Shown here: one piece after another, positions 52,331-60,410 of the stretch
How positions within the stretch are numbered: the first letter of the stretch is position 1
Layout: each line of letters opens with the position of its first letter
NCBI GenBank assembly: GCA_964488865.1
Contig: CAZAWR010000043.1
Location: forward strand, 1-64,000
Direction of reading: 5' to 3'
DNA from: MWCO01 sp964488865
GTDB taxonomy: Bacteria > Myxococcota_A > Polyangia > Polyangiales > Polyangiaceae
Length of the DNA stretch: 64,000 nucleotides
The notes under the pieces: generated by a model
Database searches by the model: none
What the model saw: only the letters and a program-made list of their open reading frames with translations
What the model was told of the DNA's origin: nothing
Position numbers and translations under genes: made by a program

Positions 52331-53539
52331 ATGACCACAGCCTTCGAAGCCATCCGGATCTCCGACCGCGTGCACTGGGTCGGCGCCATCGATTGGTCCA
52401 TTCGCGACTTCCACGGCTACCTCACCGAGCGCGGCACCACCTACAACGCCTTCTTGATCAAGGGCGAACACAGCACCGTCCTCGTCGACACCGTCAAGCG
52501 TCCCTTCTACGACGAGATGCTCTCGCGCATCGCGTCGGTGGTCGACCCTTCCACCATCGACACCATCGTGTCCCACCACGCGGAGCTGGACCATTCCGCG
52601 TGCCTTCCCGAGTTGACCCGGGTCGTTCGGCCTTCGCGCGTGCTGACCTCGAAGGCTGGCATTGACGCTCTCGCGCAACACTTCTCCCTCGACGTCCCCG
52701 TGGAGGCAGTGAAGCCGGGCGTTCCGACCGAGATCGGGGACGTGCGCATGACGTTCCACGATACGCGTATGCTTCACTGGCCCGAGAGCATGGTCTCGCT
52801 GCTGGAGGGAGACGACGTCCTGTTCTCGCAGGACGGGTTCGGCATGCACCTCGCCTCCCTCGAGCGGTGGACCGACGAGCTGCCTGCGGATGTCGTGAAC
52901 CGGGAGGCGGCGAAGTACTTTGCGAACATCCTGATGCCGTTTGCGGGTCCGGTGTCGAAGGTGGTGGCGAAGCTCGCGCCCGTCATCCGGCAGGTCAAGA
53001 TCATCGCCACCGATCACGGGCCGCTGTGGCGCACCGGCATCGACGACCTGCTCAGTCGATACGAGGCTTGGGGCGAGCGCAAGCCCACACGCAAGGTGGT
53101 GATCACGTACGCTTCGATGTGGCAGAGCACGGCGACCATGGCGCGTGCGATCGCCGAGGGCGCTGCCGCCGGAGGCATGCATGTTGCGATGATGGGCTTG
53201 GATACCGCGCACCGCTCCGACATCGCCACGGAGCTCCTGGACGCGGGCGCGCTGCTGGTGGGGTCCCCGAACCTCAACGGGCAGATGTACCCGACCGTTG
53301 CGGACGTGCTCACGTACCTCAAGGGACTGAAGCCCAAGGGGCTCGTGGGGGCTGCGTTCGGTTCCTACGGCTGGAGCCCCGCCGCGCTCGACCAGGTGAA
53401 CGCGGCGCTCGAGGAGATCAAGGTAGAGATCGTGCGTGAGCCCCTGGGCGTCAAGTACGTTCCCACGGACCAGGACCTACTCGCTTGTCGTGAGCTGGGG
53501 CGCACCGTGGCAGAACGCGTGCAATCCCTCTGCGGATAG
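52331..53539 (+). CDS. Flavodiiron protein (A-type flavoprotein, O2/NO reductase)
   Basis: The 402-residue product has a metallo-beta-lactamase-like domain with the full diiron ligand set: HAELDH (His83, Glu85, Asp87, His88), His149 in RMLHWP, Asp168 in FSQDGFG and His229 in TDHGP. A flavodoxin domain (residues 255-400, ITYASMWQSTATMARA) follows for FMN. The enzyme reduces oxygen to water or nitric oxide to nitrous oxide in the cytoplasm. There is no fused rubredoxin or flavin reductase domain and no such gene adjacent, so the electron donor must be encoded elsewhere. It diverges from the AI-2E transporter across 264 bp. Confidence 0.92.
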   Translation: MTTAFEAIRISDRVHWVGAIDWSIRDFHGYLTERGTTYNAFLIKGEHSTVLVDTVKRPFYDEMLSRIASVVDPSTIDTIVSHHAELDHSACLPELTRVVRPSRVLTSKAGIDALAQHFSLDVPVEAVKPGVPTEIGDVRMTFHDTRMLHWPESMVSLLEGDDVLFSQDGFGMHLASLERWTDELPADVVNREAAKYFANILMPFAGPVSKVVAKLAPVIRQVKIIATDHGPLWRTGIDDLLSRYEAWGERKPTRKVVITYASMWQSTATMARAIAEGAAAGGMHVAMMGLDTAHRSDIATELLDAGALLVGSPNLNGQMYPTVADVLTYLKGLKPKGLVGAAFGSYGWSPAALDQVNAALEEIKVEIVREPLGVKYVPTDQDLLACRELGRTVAERVQSLCG

Positions 53540-53554
53540 TCCGCGCCGAGCGCA

Positions 53555-55249
53555 TCACCGCCTGCCTGGGACCAGACCAGGTGTCCACGTCGTCCGCTTC
53601 AAGCGCGCGACCAGCTCGCTTCGATCCAGGCTCCTCGCGAGAGGAGCGGGTGACGTCCCCGCATCCCCACTGCCTCTTGCAGCCACGAAAGACCGCGTGC
53701 GGAAGTATTCCCCGTCGCCCTGCGCGTCGCGCAGGAACGTGACGGGGAGCGTGATCCCCTGGACTCCGAGCAGGAAGTTGTTGGGCAGCGTGGGCTCGAG
53801 CACCGGTTCGTACGGGATCTGCATCGTGTCCAACAACGGCATTTCGACCTTCAAGTCGTCGCCGTCCTGCGTCACGACGACCGTCCCCACGTTGTACGGG
53901 TCCTCGTACGTTCCCACGAGGGCGCCGAAGCTCGACGGGTCGACCGTCAGGTCGGGCGGTGTGCTCGGGCTCGGGAGTGTGCACAGTGTCGTGAGGGCGG
54001 TCACGAGCGTGTCAATGAAGTAGGCGCCGTCCGTGTTCGCGAGCGTGACGAAGCCCAGGTCGCAAGCGGGGACCCAGTACATGTCCGCGGCGAATCCCGG
54101 GATCGCCCCGCCGTGCTGCACGATCAGGATGTCGTAGAACGACCCGAGGAAGACGCCTTGCTGCACGATCAGCCCATACCCGTAGCCCATGCGATCCAGG
54201 AACTCCTCTGTGTTCACCTGGGGCTTCATCATCTCCTCGCGTACGCTGTCATGGAGCACCGCGTTCTCTCCGTTGCGCAAGAACCGCACGAAATTGGCAA
54301 GATCCAGCACCGACGACCATGCGTAACCCGCGGGGCGCGCCCACGCGTTGTCGTACGTCTCGGGTCCCGCGACCAGCGGTTCCCCGGTCTTCCAATGGAC
54401 GGTCTTCCCGAACGCGAAGTCGCCGTCGGCCACGACCTCCGAAGGCAGGAAGAAGGTTCGGTCCATGCCCAAGGGCGCGAACACCCGGTCGTGCATGAGC
54501 GTGCGGTACAGCTCTCCCCCCGCCACCTCCGCGACGAGGCCAGCGTACATGTACCCAGGGTTCGAGTAGTTGTACATGCGGCCCGCGGGCGCCATCAGGT
54601 AGGCCTCCTTCGGGAAGGGGCCGAGCATGACCGAGGCCAGGTCCGCGTCCGACGCTGGCGAGCTGTCGACCTCGAGATAGTCCACGATGGCCGACTGGTG
54701 CGTGAGCAAGTGACCCACCTCGATGGACGGCGCCCAGGCGGGGTCCTTCTCGAAGCTGAGGGAGGGCAAGTACGTCGTGATCGGATCCATCAGGTCGACG
54801 TCGCCGGACTCGACGAGCTGGAGCACGGCGGTCGCGGTGAGCACCTTGGTCACCGAGCCAATGCGAAACAACGTGGAGGCAAGGACTGGGTCATCCGCGC
54901 CCGGGTCCTTGCTGCCGAACCCTGCGGCATAGGTCACCTCGCCTCCCTCCAGGATGGCCAAGGCAACGCCGGGGGCGCCAAGCTCTTTGCGCTCCTTCTC
55001 GAGGGCGGTCGCGATGGCGTCGAAGCGCGGGTCAGGGGCATCGACCGGGGCGTCTGCGGTCACATCCCCGTGGGTGTCCGGCGACGTGTCGGTGGGTGCG
55101 TCGTCGCCCGCTTCGGGTGCCGTGTCGTCGGCAACGTCCGACCCTGCGTCCGCAGCGGGCTTGGACCCGGAAGAGGTGTCGTCAGAACCGCAGGCTGGAA
55201 GAATCAGGGATGCGAGGAGGGCGAACAGGGGGAACGAGCGGGTACGCAT
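53555..55249 (-). CDS. Beta-lactamase-fold serine hydrolase (lipoprotein)
   Basis: The 564-residue product has a lipoprotein signal (LILPAC, Cys20) and an Asp/Ala/Thr linker to about residue 73. The serine hydrolase domain has SVTK (Ser132, Lys135), the Tyr-Ser-Asn motif in YNYSNPGY and QHGGAIPG in place of the KTG box. It belongs to class C-like enzymes such as D-alanyl-D-alanine carboxypeptidases and esterases. A C-terminal domain of about 110 residues resembles the small beta-barrel appended to such hydrolases. It could act on cell-wall peptides or esters in the periplasm. It begins 62 nt downstream of the HerA-like gene on the same strand. Confidence 0.87.
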   Translation of the reverse strand: MRTRSFPLFALLASLILPACGSDDTSSGSKPAADAGSDVADDTAPEAGDDAPTDTSPDTHGDVTADAPVDAPDPRFDAIATALEKERKELGAPGVALAILEGGEVTYAAGFGSKDPGADDPVLASTLFRIGSVTKVLTATAVLQLVESGDVDLMDPITTYLPSLSFEKDPAWAPSIEVGHLLTHQSAIVDYLEVDSSPASDADLASVMLGPFPKEAYLMAPAGRMYNYSNPGYMYAGLVAEVAGGELYRTLMHDRVFAPLGMDRTFFLPSEVVADGDFAFGKTVHWKTGEPLVAGPETYDNAWARPAGYAWSSVLDLANFVRFLRNGENAVLHDSVREEMMKPQVNTEEFLDRMGYGYGLIVQQGVFLGSFYDILIVQHGGAIPGFAADMYWVPACDLGFVTLANTDGAYFIDTLVTALTTLCTLPSPSTPPDLTVDPSSFGALVGTYEDPYNVGTVVVTQDGDDLKVEMPLLDTMQIPYEPVLEPTLPNNFLLGVQGITLPVTFLRDAQGDGEYFRTRSFVAARGSGDAGTSPAPLARSLDRSELVARLKRTTWTPGLVPGRR

Positions 55250-55311
55250 GCACGGGATACTGACACGAGTCCCGGCAGAGGGGGATACGTACCGTCTGCT
55301 TGCAGTCGAAC

Positions 55312-57471
55312 TCAGCACCAGCCCCGTCGCATCTCTTCCGTGGTGTGCTTTCGCACCTCGTCCTCCCCCCAGGGACGGCCATGCTGTGTAAGTGGCATTC
55401 GCGCCTGCAGCACCCGCGGGGCGCCGAACCGGTCCACGTTGGACACGAGAAACCGACCCACCCCCGTGGTCGTCAGCATCTCCGCCGCTCCCGCCGCATC
55501 GAACCCACCTCCCGACGGCAGCATCTTGCGCACACGCGCCTTGTCCAGCGTCGACCCGAGACGGCCCAGCACGAGCGTTCCGGCTTGGGCAAGGACCTTG
55601 TAGTCCACCTCGGTGAAGTTGCGAGTACAGAATACCCCGCAAACGCCGTGCAGCCCGCCCTCCCGCAGGATCCTCAACACCAGCTGCTTCGCCGAAGACT
55701 CCCCCATAGGGGGGAGAAACGGCCCGATCTCGTCGAGGCAAACCAGGAGTTTCGGCGCCAACGACCCCTGCCTCGACATCCACGCACAGACGTCCGAAAG
55801 CACCGTCACCACGAACCGGTGTTGCGTGCGCGCGTCCCCGAGCCCCGGCATCCACAGGACGTTGACGGGGACCTTTCCGCTCGGCGTGGGCTCCACCAGG
55901 TCCGACACGCTCAGCCTTCGCCCCTGCGTGTACAAGTGACCCTGCTCCCCCTCCAGAAGCGTGCGCAGCAGCTCGGCCAGCGCGTCGCGCCGCGTCCGGG
56001 AGCGAACGAACGGCTCGACCCGCAGCTCCGTCGGCTGCCTCACCTGCGCGATCAGACCCGCCAGGCTCGCTGCCCCGGAAGGCGTGTCCAGCACCTGGGC
56101 GAGGTACTCCCTCGCAAGATCCCCCCACGCGTCCGGCACCCGCACGCCCCCGAGCAGCGCCTCCGCCATGGCCACCCGACACAGACGCCGTGTTGGCTCG
56201 TCCAGCGCCACGTCCGGGGCCCAGAGCGGATGCAGAGACACCCGGAGCCCGGCATCCGAGCCCGGGGTCAGCAGGCGGACCTCCGCCCGCTCCACCCACG
56301 CACGACGACGCAACTCCGCCGTCTCGCCGCCTCCTTGCCCCGGCGCGGCGAGCTGCGCGAGATCACCCCGCAGGTCGATCACGATCGAGGGCACGCCTGC
56401 GAGCGCAGCCTCCTCCAGGATGCTCTTCGCCAGGCACGTCTTTCCCGAGCCTGACACACCCAGTGCGGCCACGTGCCTCGTCAGGTCGGACGGTTCCAGG
56501 CACGCTGCCCGTCCGGTCCCGCGTTCTTCCCCGAGCCACACGAGCGGTGGCGTGAAGTTGCGCTCGCCCGGCTCCGCCGGTGGAGCGACCGGCCGACTGC
56601 GAGGCAACGGGCGGGCCGAGGGGGCGAGGGCGCTTCGCCTCGGCATCTGGTCCACGTCGGGGAGCGTGCGACCCCAGCGAGCCCAGCACGGCTCCTGGGC
56701 AGGACAGGCACGGCACGTGTCGAGTTCTTCCGCTGGGGGTGGGGCGTCTCCCTGTTGCCCGTCGACCAGCCCGGAGAGCCAACTTGCGAGCTGCTCTCGC
56801 TCATCCTGCCCGGGTCCTTGCACCTCGCGCTTTCCCACCGAGGCGTCGAGGGCATGGACCAGGACGAGCTTGTTGCCCAAACCGCGCGCCTCGAGCTCCA
56901 ACGCACACAGCCAACCATGCACTCGCCCCGGCCGGTCCCCCTGGGCTCGAGACTCCACGTCCCAGACCCAGGGCGTCGACGTCGGTGCGTCCTCGCAAAG
57001 GACCCCCAGGCGCCCTTCGATCTCGAGGTCCCCGAGCTGCACGTGCAGGGGCGTTGCAGCCGCGTGAATCGCTCGACCGAGCGCCTCCTCGGCGGTCCCT
57101 TCCACCGCCCGCGCCGCGACAAGCAGCTCGGCCAGGGTCGTGCACGCGCTCCGCAGCACCCCATCGATCCGGCCCAAAGACTCCCCGTCCACGCGGGACG
57201 CGAGCTGCGCCATTCGTGCGTAAGCGTGCTCGTAGGCCATGCGCCAGCAAGCGTGGCCGAGCGCTCCGGCGTCGGGCGCGGCAGGACCGAGCAGGCGAAT
57301 GATCTCCTGGCTACGCGGCGCTTCCGACGCGAGATGGACCAAGGCCTCCTGGGCGATGACGTGCAAGGTGGCCTCGCCCTCGGGCTCCACGGGGTGTCCC
57401 TCGCGGCTCAGCACCAACTGCCGGGCGCAGCGCGCAGCGATCACGACCTCGCCGAGGCGCATGGCGGTCAC
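55312..57471 (-). CDS. HerA/FtsK-like ATPase with N-terminal Cas4-like Fe-S PD-(D/E)XK domain
   Basis: The 719-residue product starts at a GTG that overlaps the preceding stop by 4 nt. Residues 1-265 look like a Cas4/AddB-type nuclease domain: Cys15 in ARCARQL, His37, and CRACPAQEPC (Cys253, 256, 262, spacing x2-x5) could hold a 4Fe-4S cluster. The catalytic positions are altered, with EGRLG where G-x-x-D is expected and VESR where E-x-K is expected, so it may bind rather than cut. Residues 330-700 form a HerA-type ATPase: GVSGSGKT (338-345), VIDLRGD, LLVCLDEIG (575-583). Such ATPases translocate DNA as hexamers. It is the last gene of a three-gene operon. The fold match of the N-terminus is an inference. 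Confidence 0.78.
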   Translation of the reverse strand: MTAMRLGEVVIAARCARQLVLSREGHPVEPEGEATLHVIAQEALVHLASEAPRSQEIIRLLGPAAPDAGALGHACWRMAYEHAYARMAQLASRVDGESLGRIDGVLRSACTTLAELLVAARAVEGTAEEALGRAIHAAATPLHVQLGDLEIEGRLGVLCEDAPTSTPWVWDVESRAQGDRPGRVHGWLCALELEARGLGNKLVLVHALDASVGKREVQGPGQDEREQLASWLSGLVDGQQGDAPPPAEELDTCRACPAQEPCWARWGRTLPDVDQMPRRSALAPSARPLPRSRPVAPPAEPGERNFTPPLVWLGEERGTGRAACLEPSDLTRHVAALGVSGSGKTCLAKSILEEAALAGVPSIVIDLRGDLAQLAAPGQGGGETAELRRRAWVERAEVRLLTPGSDAGLRVSLHPLWAPDVALDEPTRRLCRVAMAEALLGGVRVPDAWGDLAREYLAQVLDTPSGAASLAGLIAQVRQPTELRVEPFVRSRTRRDALAELLRTLLEGEQGHLYTQGRRLSVSDLVEPTPSGKVPVNVLWMPGLGDARTQHRFVVTVLSDVCAWMSRQGSLAPKLLVCLDEIGPFLPPMGESSAKQLVLRILREGGLHGVCGVFCTRNFTEVDYKVLAQAGTLVLGRLGSTLDKARVRKMLPSGGGFDAAGAAEMLTTTGVGRFLVSNVDRFGAPRVLQARMPLTQHGRPWGEDEVRKHTTEEMRRGWC

Positions 57472-59597
57472 GATCTCGCCTCGATGCCTTCGGGCCGAAG
57501 CAGGACGACGGGGACGCGCTTGCGATCGAGCGTGACGTGCACGACCCCGGACGCCACGAGGGCCTCGGTCGCCTCGTGGACGGCTTCGGCCGGCGCCTCG
57601 AGCAGCTGCACAAGCCGTGGCAAGGGAACGATGGCTCCCTTCGTGCGCAAGAAGGCGAGCACCTCGCCTTGCCACGCGGCCGCGCCCGCGCGTGGAACCA
57701 CCCCGTCGGAAAACGCGGTCTCCACCGTCCGCTGCAGGACCCGGTCGACCACTTCGATGTCGAACGCGGCGCGCCGGACGTCCTCTTCCGGCACGGGTAC
57801 GTCCCCCGCGGCAGCCGCGTTGAGCAATTGCTCGAAGGCGGCCAGAGGCCCCACCGCCTCGGGCTCGAGCCAGAACACCAGGCCGCGCGGGGACAGGCGC
57901 GCGAGCATCTCGCGAGACGCCGGCGGCAGGGGCAGCGCCGTCTCCCGCACCAGCATGGCGCGGTCCGCTTGACCGTCGCGGAGTACGTCGCGCATGCGCT
58001 TGATCGCCGCCGCCACGGACTGGCCGTGCGCGCTGTTGTTCGCCTCGAAGTACAATCGAGCTCGCTTGCCCGATTGCACGAGCGTCACGCGGGTGCCGCC
58101 CCGCGAGCGCGTGCGCACTGAGGGAACGTCGACATTTTCGACCTTCGCGCCAGCCACGGACCGCCCGTTCATCCACGCAGCGACCAGCGCTTCGCGCATG
58201 GCGCCTTGGACGATCTGCTCGCGAACCTCAGGCATACGGGGCGGGCGCCTGCGCTCTTCCTCGACCAAGGCGTCCAGCCTTCTACGGACTTCGGACAGCT
58301 GCCTTCCGTTCGTCCCGTTGGGCTGAGGCTCGGAACCAGGGACCGCCGTCCCGCCCGCCCTGTCATCCAACCACTGGCGCATGAAACGGAGCACGGCTCG
58401 CGGTGTCCGAAGGCGGTTGCTTCGGATCATGTCGAGGAGGGCTTCGGGCTCGAACGGGTAGGCGGGGCTCGCAGGCGCATACCCGAGCCCGCGCCAAAAC
58501 CGTCGCATCCGCAGGTCCACGATGGCAGCCGCCTCCTCGGGCCGGAGCGCCAGCAACGGCATGGGCGCCCGGGCCTCCAACCGATCCCGTACCTGCTGCT
58601 GGGCCCGCTGACGCAGCCGCGGCCATATCTGCGTCTGGCAGAGCACGAGCAGCACCGTGGCGCCCCCCGCGTTGTACAGCTCCCCCAGCGCAGCGAGCCA
58701 GGCCGCGACCGCCTCGTCCCCAAGCCTCTCCGTCCCCTCGATCTGGTCGAAAGCCAGCACCAACGGGACGTCAGCCAGCCCTGCCAGATCCACCAGCAGC
58801 CGCAACCCCCGCCAGGCGTCCGTCTCCCCGTCCAGCACGACCCGCGTGCCGAGCCGTGTCGCGCTCTCTTCAGACAGGGACGCCCCGCCGAGCCATGCCA
58901 CGAGGTCCTGGCGAAGGTCCGGGTGGGGATACCCGGCCACGACACGGAACAGCTCGAGATCCATCCCCGCCAGCGCGTCGAGACGCTGGGCGGACAGCAC
59001 GAAGTCTCGCTCCACCTCGCTCCAGCACGCGGCCGCCACCTCCGCGAACGCCCCCAGGAAGAACGAAGGCCGGTTCGGGATCACGTCGTCGAGCACCTCC
59101 ACCAGGCGCGGGCTGGTCCAGGGCGCCCAGCGGACCAGGCGTGCCACGCGAAGAAGCGCGCGAAGGACGATCACGGAGAGGGGAGACCCGACGGCCGAAT
59201 CAAGCTGTCCCGTGAGGGATAGTGGCCTGGCCAGATTCCGGACCGTCTCGTGAAGCATGTGGTGGAAGATCCGATCCGTCGACCGGATGGGCTCGATCGG
59301 CGCCACGGCGAAGAAGCTGCCCTCGGGGGCCCGCAGGCTCGCGTCGGAGGTCTGTCGAAGCCAAGAAAGCAGGTGGGTCTTGCCTTCCCCAGGGTCTCCC
59401 GTGATGACCTGCAACACGGGCTCGCGCTCGCCCACCGAGGGGCCGACGAGGCGAAGCAGGTGCTGACGGACGGTCGCGTGGATGCCAGGGGCATCCGGCG
59501 GGTCACGGAAAGCGTGGGTGAGAACACTATCCGAAAAGGGACTAGGAGCTTCGGCGAGAACCCGCTCCAGCTCGTCGTTGGCGGCCCGGCGAGTCAT
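57468..59597 (-). CDS. AAA/STAND-like ATPase with C-terminal winged helix
   Basis: The 709-residue product has Walker A GDPGEGKT (67-74) and Walker B LAFDQIEG (281-288), where the usual DE is DQ. Helical and sensor regions follow up to about residue 390 (LRTPRAVLRFMRQWLDD, as in ORC/STAND proteins). The middle (470-590) includes an alpha/beta region with YFEANNSAHG. The last 80 residues look like a winged helix (IVPLPRLVQLLEAPAEAVHEATEAL). It starts at ATG 59597, overlapping the wHTH gene by 4 nt, and its stop overlaps the HerA-like gene by 4 nt. An NTP-driven DNA-binding switch is plausible. I cannot match it to a named defence ATPase. Confidence 0.75.
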   Translation of the reverse strand: MTRRAANDELERVLAEAPSPFSDSVLTHAFRDPPDAPGIHATVRQHLLRLVGPSVGEREPVLQVITGDPGEGKTHLLSWLRQTSDASLRAPEGSFFAVAPIEPIRSTDRIFHHMLHETVRNLARPLSLTGQLDSAVGSPLSVIVLRALLRVARLVRWAPWTSPRLVEVLDDVIPNRPSFFLGAFAEVAAACWSEVERDFVLSAQRLDALAGMDLELFRVVAGYPHPDLRQDLVAWLGGASLSEESATRLGTRVVLDGETDAWRGLRLLVDLAGLADVPLVLAFDQIEGTERLGDEAVAAWLAALGELYNAGGATVLLVLCQTQIWPRLRQRAQQQVRDRLEARAPMPLLALRPEEAAAIVDLRMRRFWRGLGYAPASPAYPFEPEALLDMIRSNRLRTPRAVLRFMRQWLDDRAGGTAVPGSEPQPNGTNGRQLSEVRRRLDALVEEERRRPPRMPEVREQIVQGAMREALVAAWMNGRSVAGAKVENVDVPSVRTRSRGGTRVTLVQSGKRARLYFEANNSAHGQSVAAAIKRMRDVLRDGQADRAMLVRETALPLPPASREMLARLSPRGLVFWLEPEAVGPLAAFEQLLNAAAAGDVPVPEEDVRRAAFDIEVVDRVLQRTVETAFSDGVVPRAGAAAWQGEVLAFLRTKGAIVPLPRLVQLLEAPAEAVHEATEALVASGVVHVTLDRKRVPVVLLRPEGIEARS

Positions 59598-60223
59598 CGA
59601 AGCACCACGAAGTAGAGCAGCCCGCGGTCCTGGGTCTCGATGCCCGCCTCCCGGTCCGCGAGCCGGCTCGGATCGTTCGCCACCTTCAGGTCGAGCAGGT
59701 ATTCCTCCTCGAGCGCGAGCATGGCGTCGTCGAACGCGTCCCTGGGCATGCCCAGGGGCGAGAGGGACTCGCGCAGGCGCGGCAGGGGAACCAGGGTCCC
59801 GTACCCACTCTTCGTTCCGAGCTGGTGCCAGGCTTCTCGGACGCTGCGAGCGAATGCCTGCAAGTCTGCGGAAGGACGCGCCACGACGGGCGCGGGAGGC
59901 GGGACGCGCTCCGCCCCCAACACCGTCGCGATCTCGTTCACCACCGTCCGCAGGGTCCCCAGGTCCTCGCGAAGCGCCGCGACCTCCCGAAGAACGTCGG
60001 CCAGGGTGGGGCCTTCGGCCGAGACGGTGGGGAGCAACGCGCGCTTCCCCGCCTCCGAGATCACAAACCTGGGCGACGCTCCCTTGCGAACGGCGGGAAG
60101 CTCCTCGGCCATCCCCTCGTCGACCAGCCGGCGGATCGTGGGCAGATCCGCCTTGAGGGCTGCGCGGGTGAGGGCGCCCCGGCTCGAAAGCGCTCGAAGC
60201 ACCCGCTCTTCTTGGGGAGACAT
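59594..60223 (-). CDS. Two-winged-helix protein at the head of the HerA operon
   Basis: The 209-residue product has an N-terminal winged helix (residues 1-65, RALSSRGALTRAALKADLPTIRRLVDEG), a coiled coil around 75-105, and a C-terminal winged-helix-like domain (LVPLPRLRESL through FVVLR). It is likely cytoplasmic and DNA-binding or a clamp for the two ATPases. The C-terminal domain resembles the small wHTH regions found at the ends of many defence ATPases; the family is not named here. The gene begins the operon (ATG 60223) with a weak ribosome-binding site. A dispersed repeat lies 82 bp upstream. Confidence 0.72.
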   Translation of the reverse strand: MSPQEERVLRALSSRGALTRAALKADLPTIRRLVDEGMAEELPAVRKGASPRFVISEAGKRALLPTVSAEGPTLADVLREVAALREDLGTLRTVVNEIATVLGAERVPPPAPVVARPSADLQAFARSVREAWHQLGTKSGYGTLVPLPRLRESLSPLGMPRDAFDDAMLALEEEYLLDLKVANDPSRLADREAGIETQDRGLLYFVVLR

Positions 60224-60273
60224 GTCTCGGGCTTAGTACAGGTTCCCGCAAGTTGGTACCCGTTCGGGTCGAG

Positions 60274-60338
60274 CCCGAGGCCCGAGCCCGAGCCCGAGCA
60301 GGAGGAGAAACCACAGAGGACGCAGAGACCACAGAAGG
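60274..60338. repeat. CCCGAG hexanucleotide run and dispersed CCACAGAG repeat, copy 2
   Basis: From 60274 a CCCGAG hexanucleotide repeats about four times, followed at 60305-60338 by a 34-bp segment that matches 40944-40977 at 32 of 34 positions. It sits between the wHTH gene start (60223) and the end of the TPR lipoprotein gene (60411), in the promoter region of the HerA operon. Confidence 0.8.
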
Positions 60339-60410
60339 GTGGAGGGTTGGTGCGGAGGTTGGCAGCGCGAGTGATGCCCGAAGCAAGGGCGAATCCGCCG
60401 CGCGAGGTAC

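Noticed and set aside
25407..60223. Lhr helicase and HerA operon as one BREX-like system
   Set aside because: They are 25 kb apart, with unrelated genes between, and none of the BREX core genes (PglX, PglZ, BrxC) is present.
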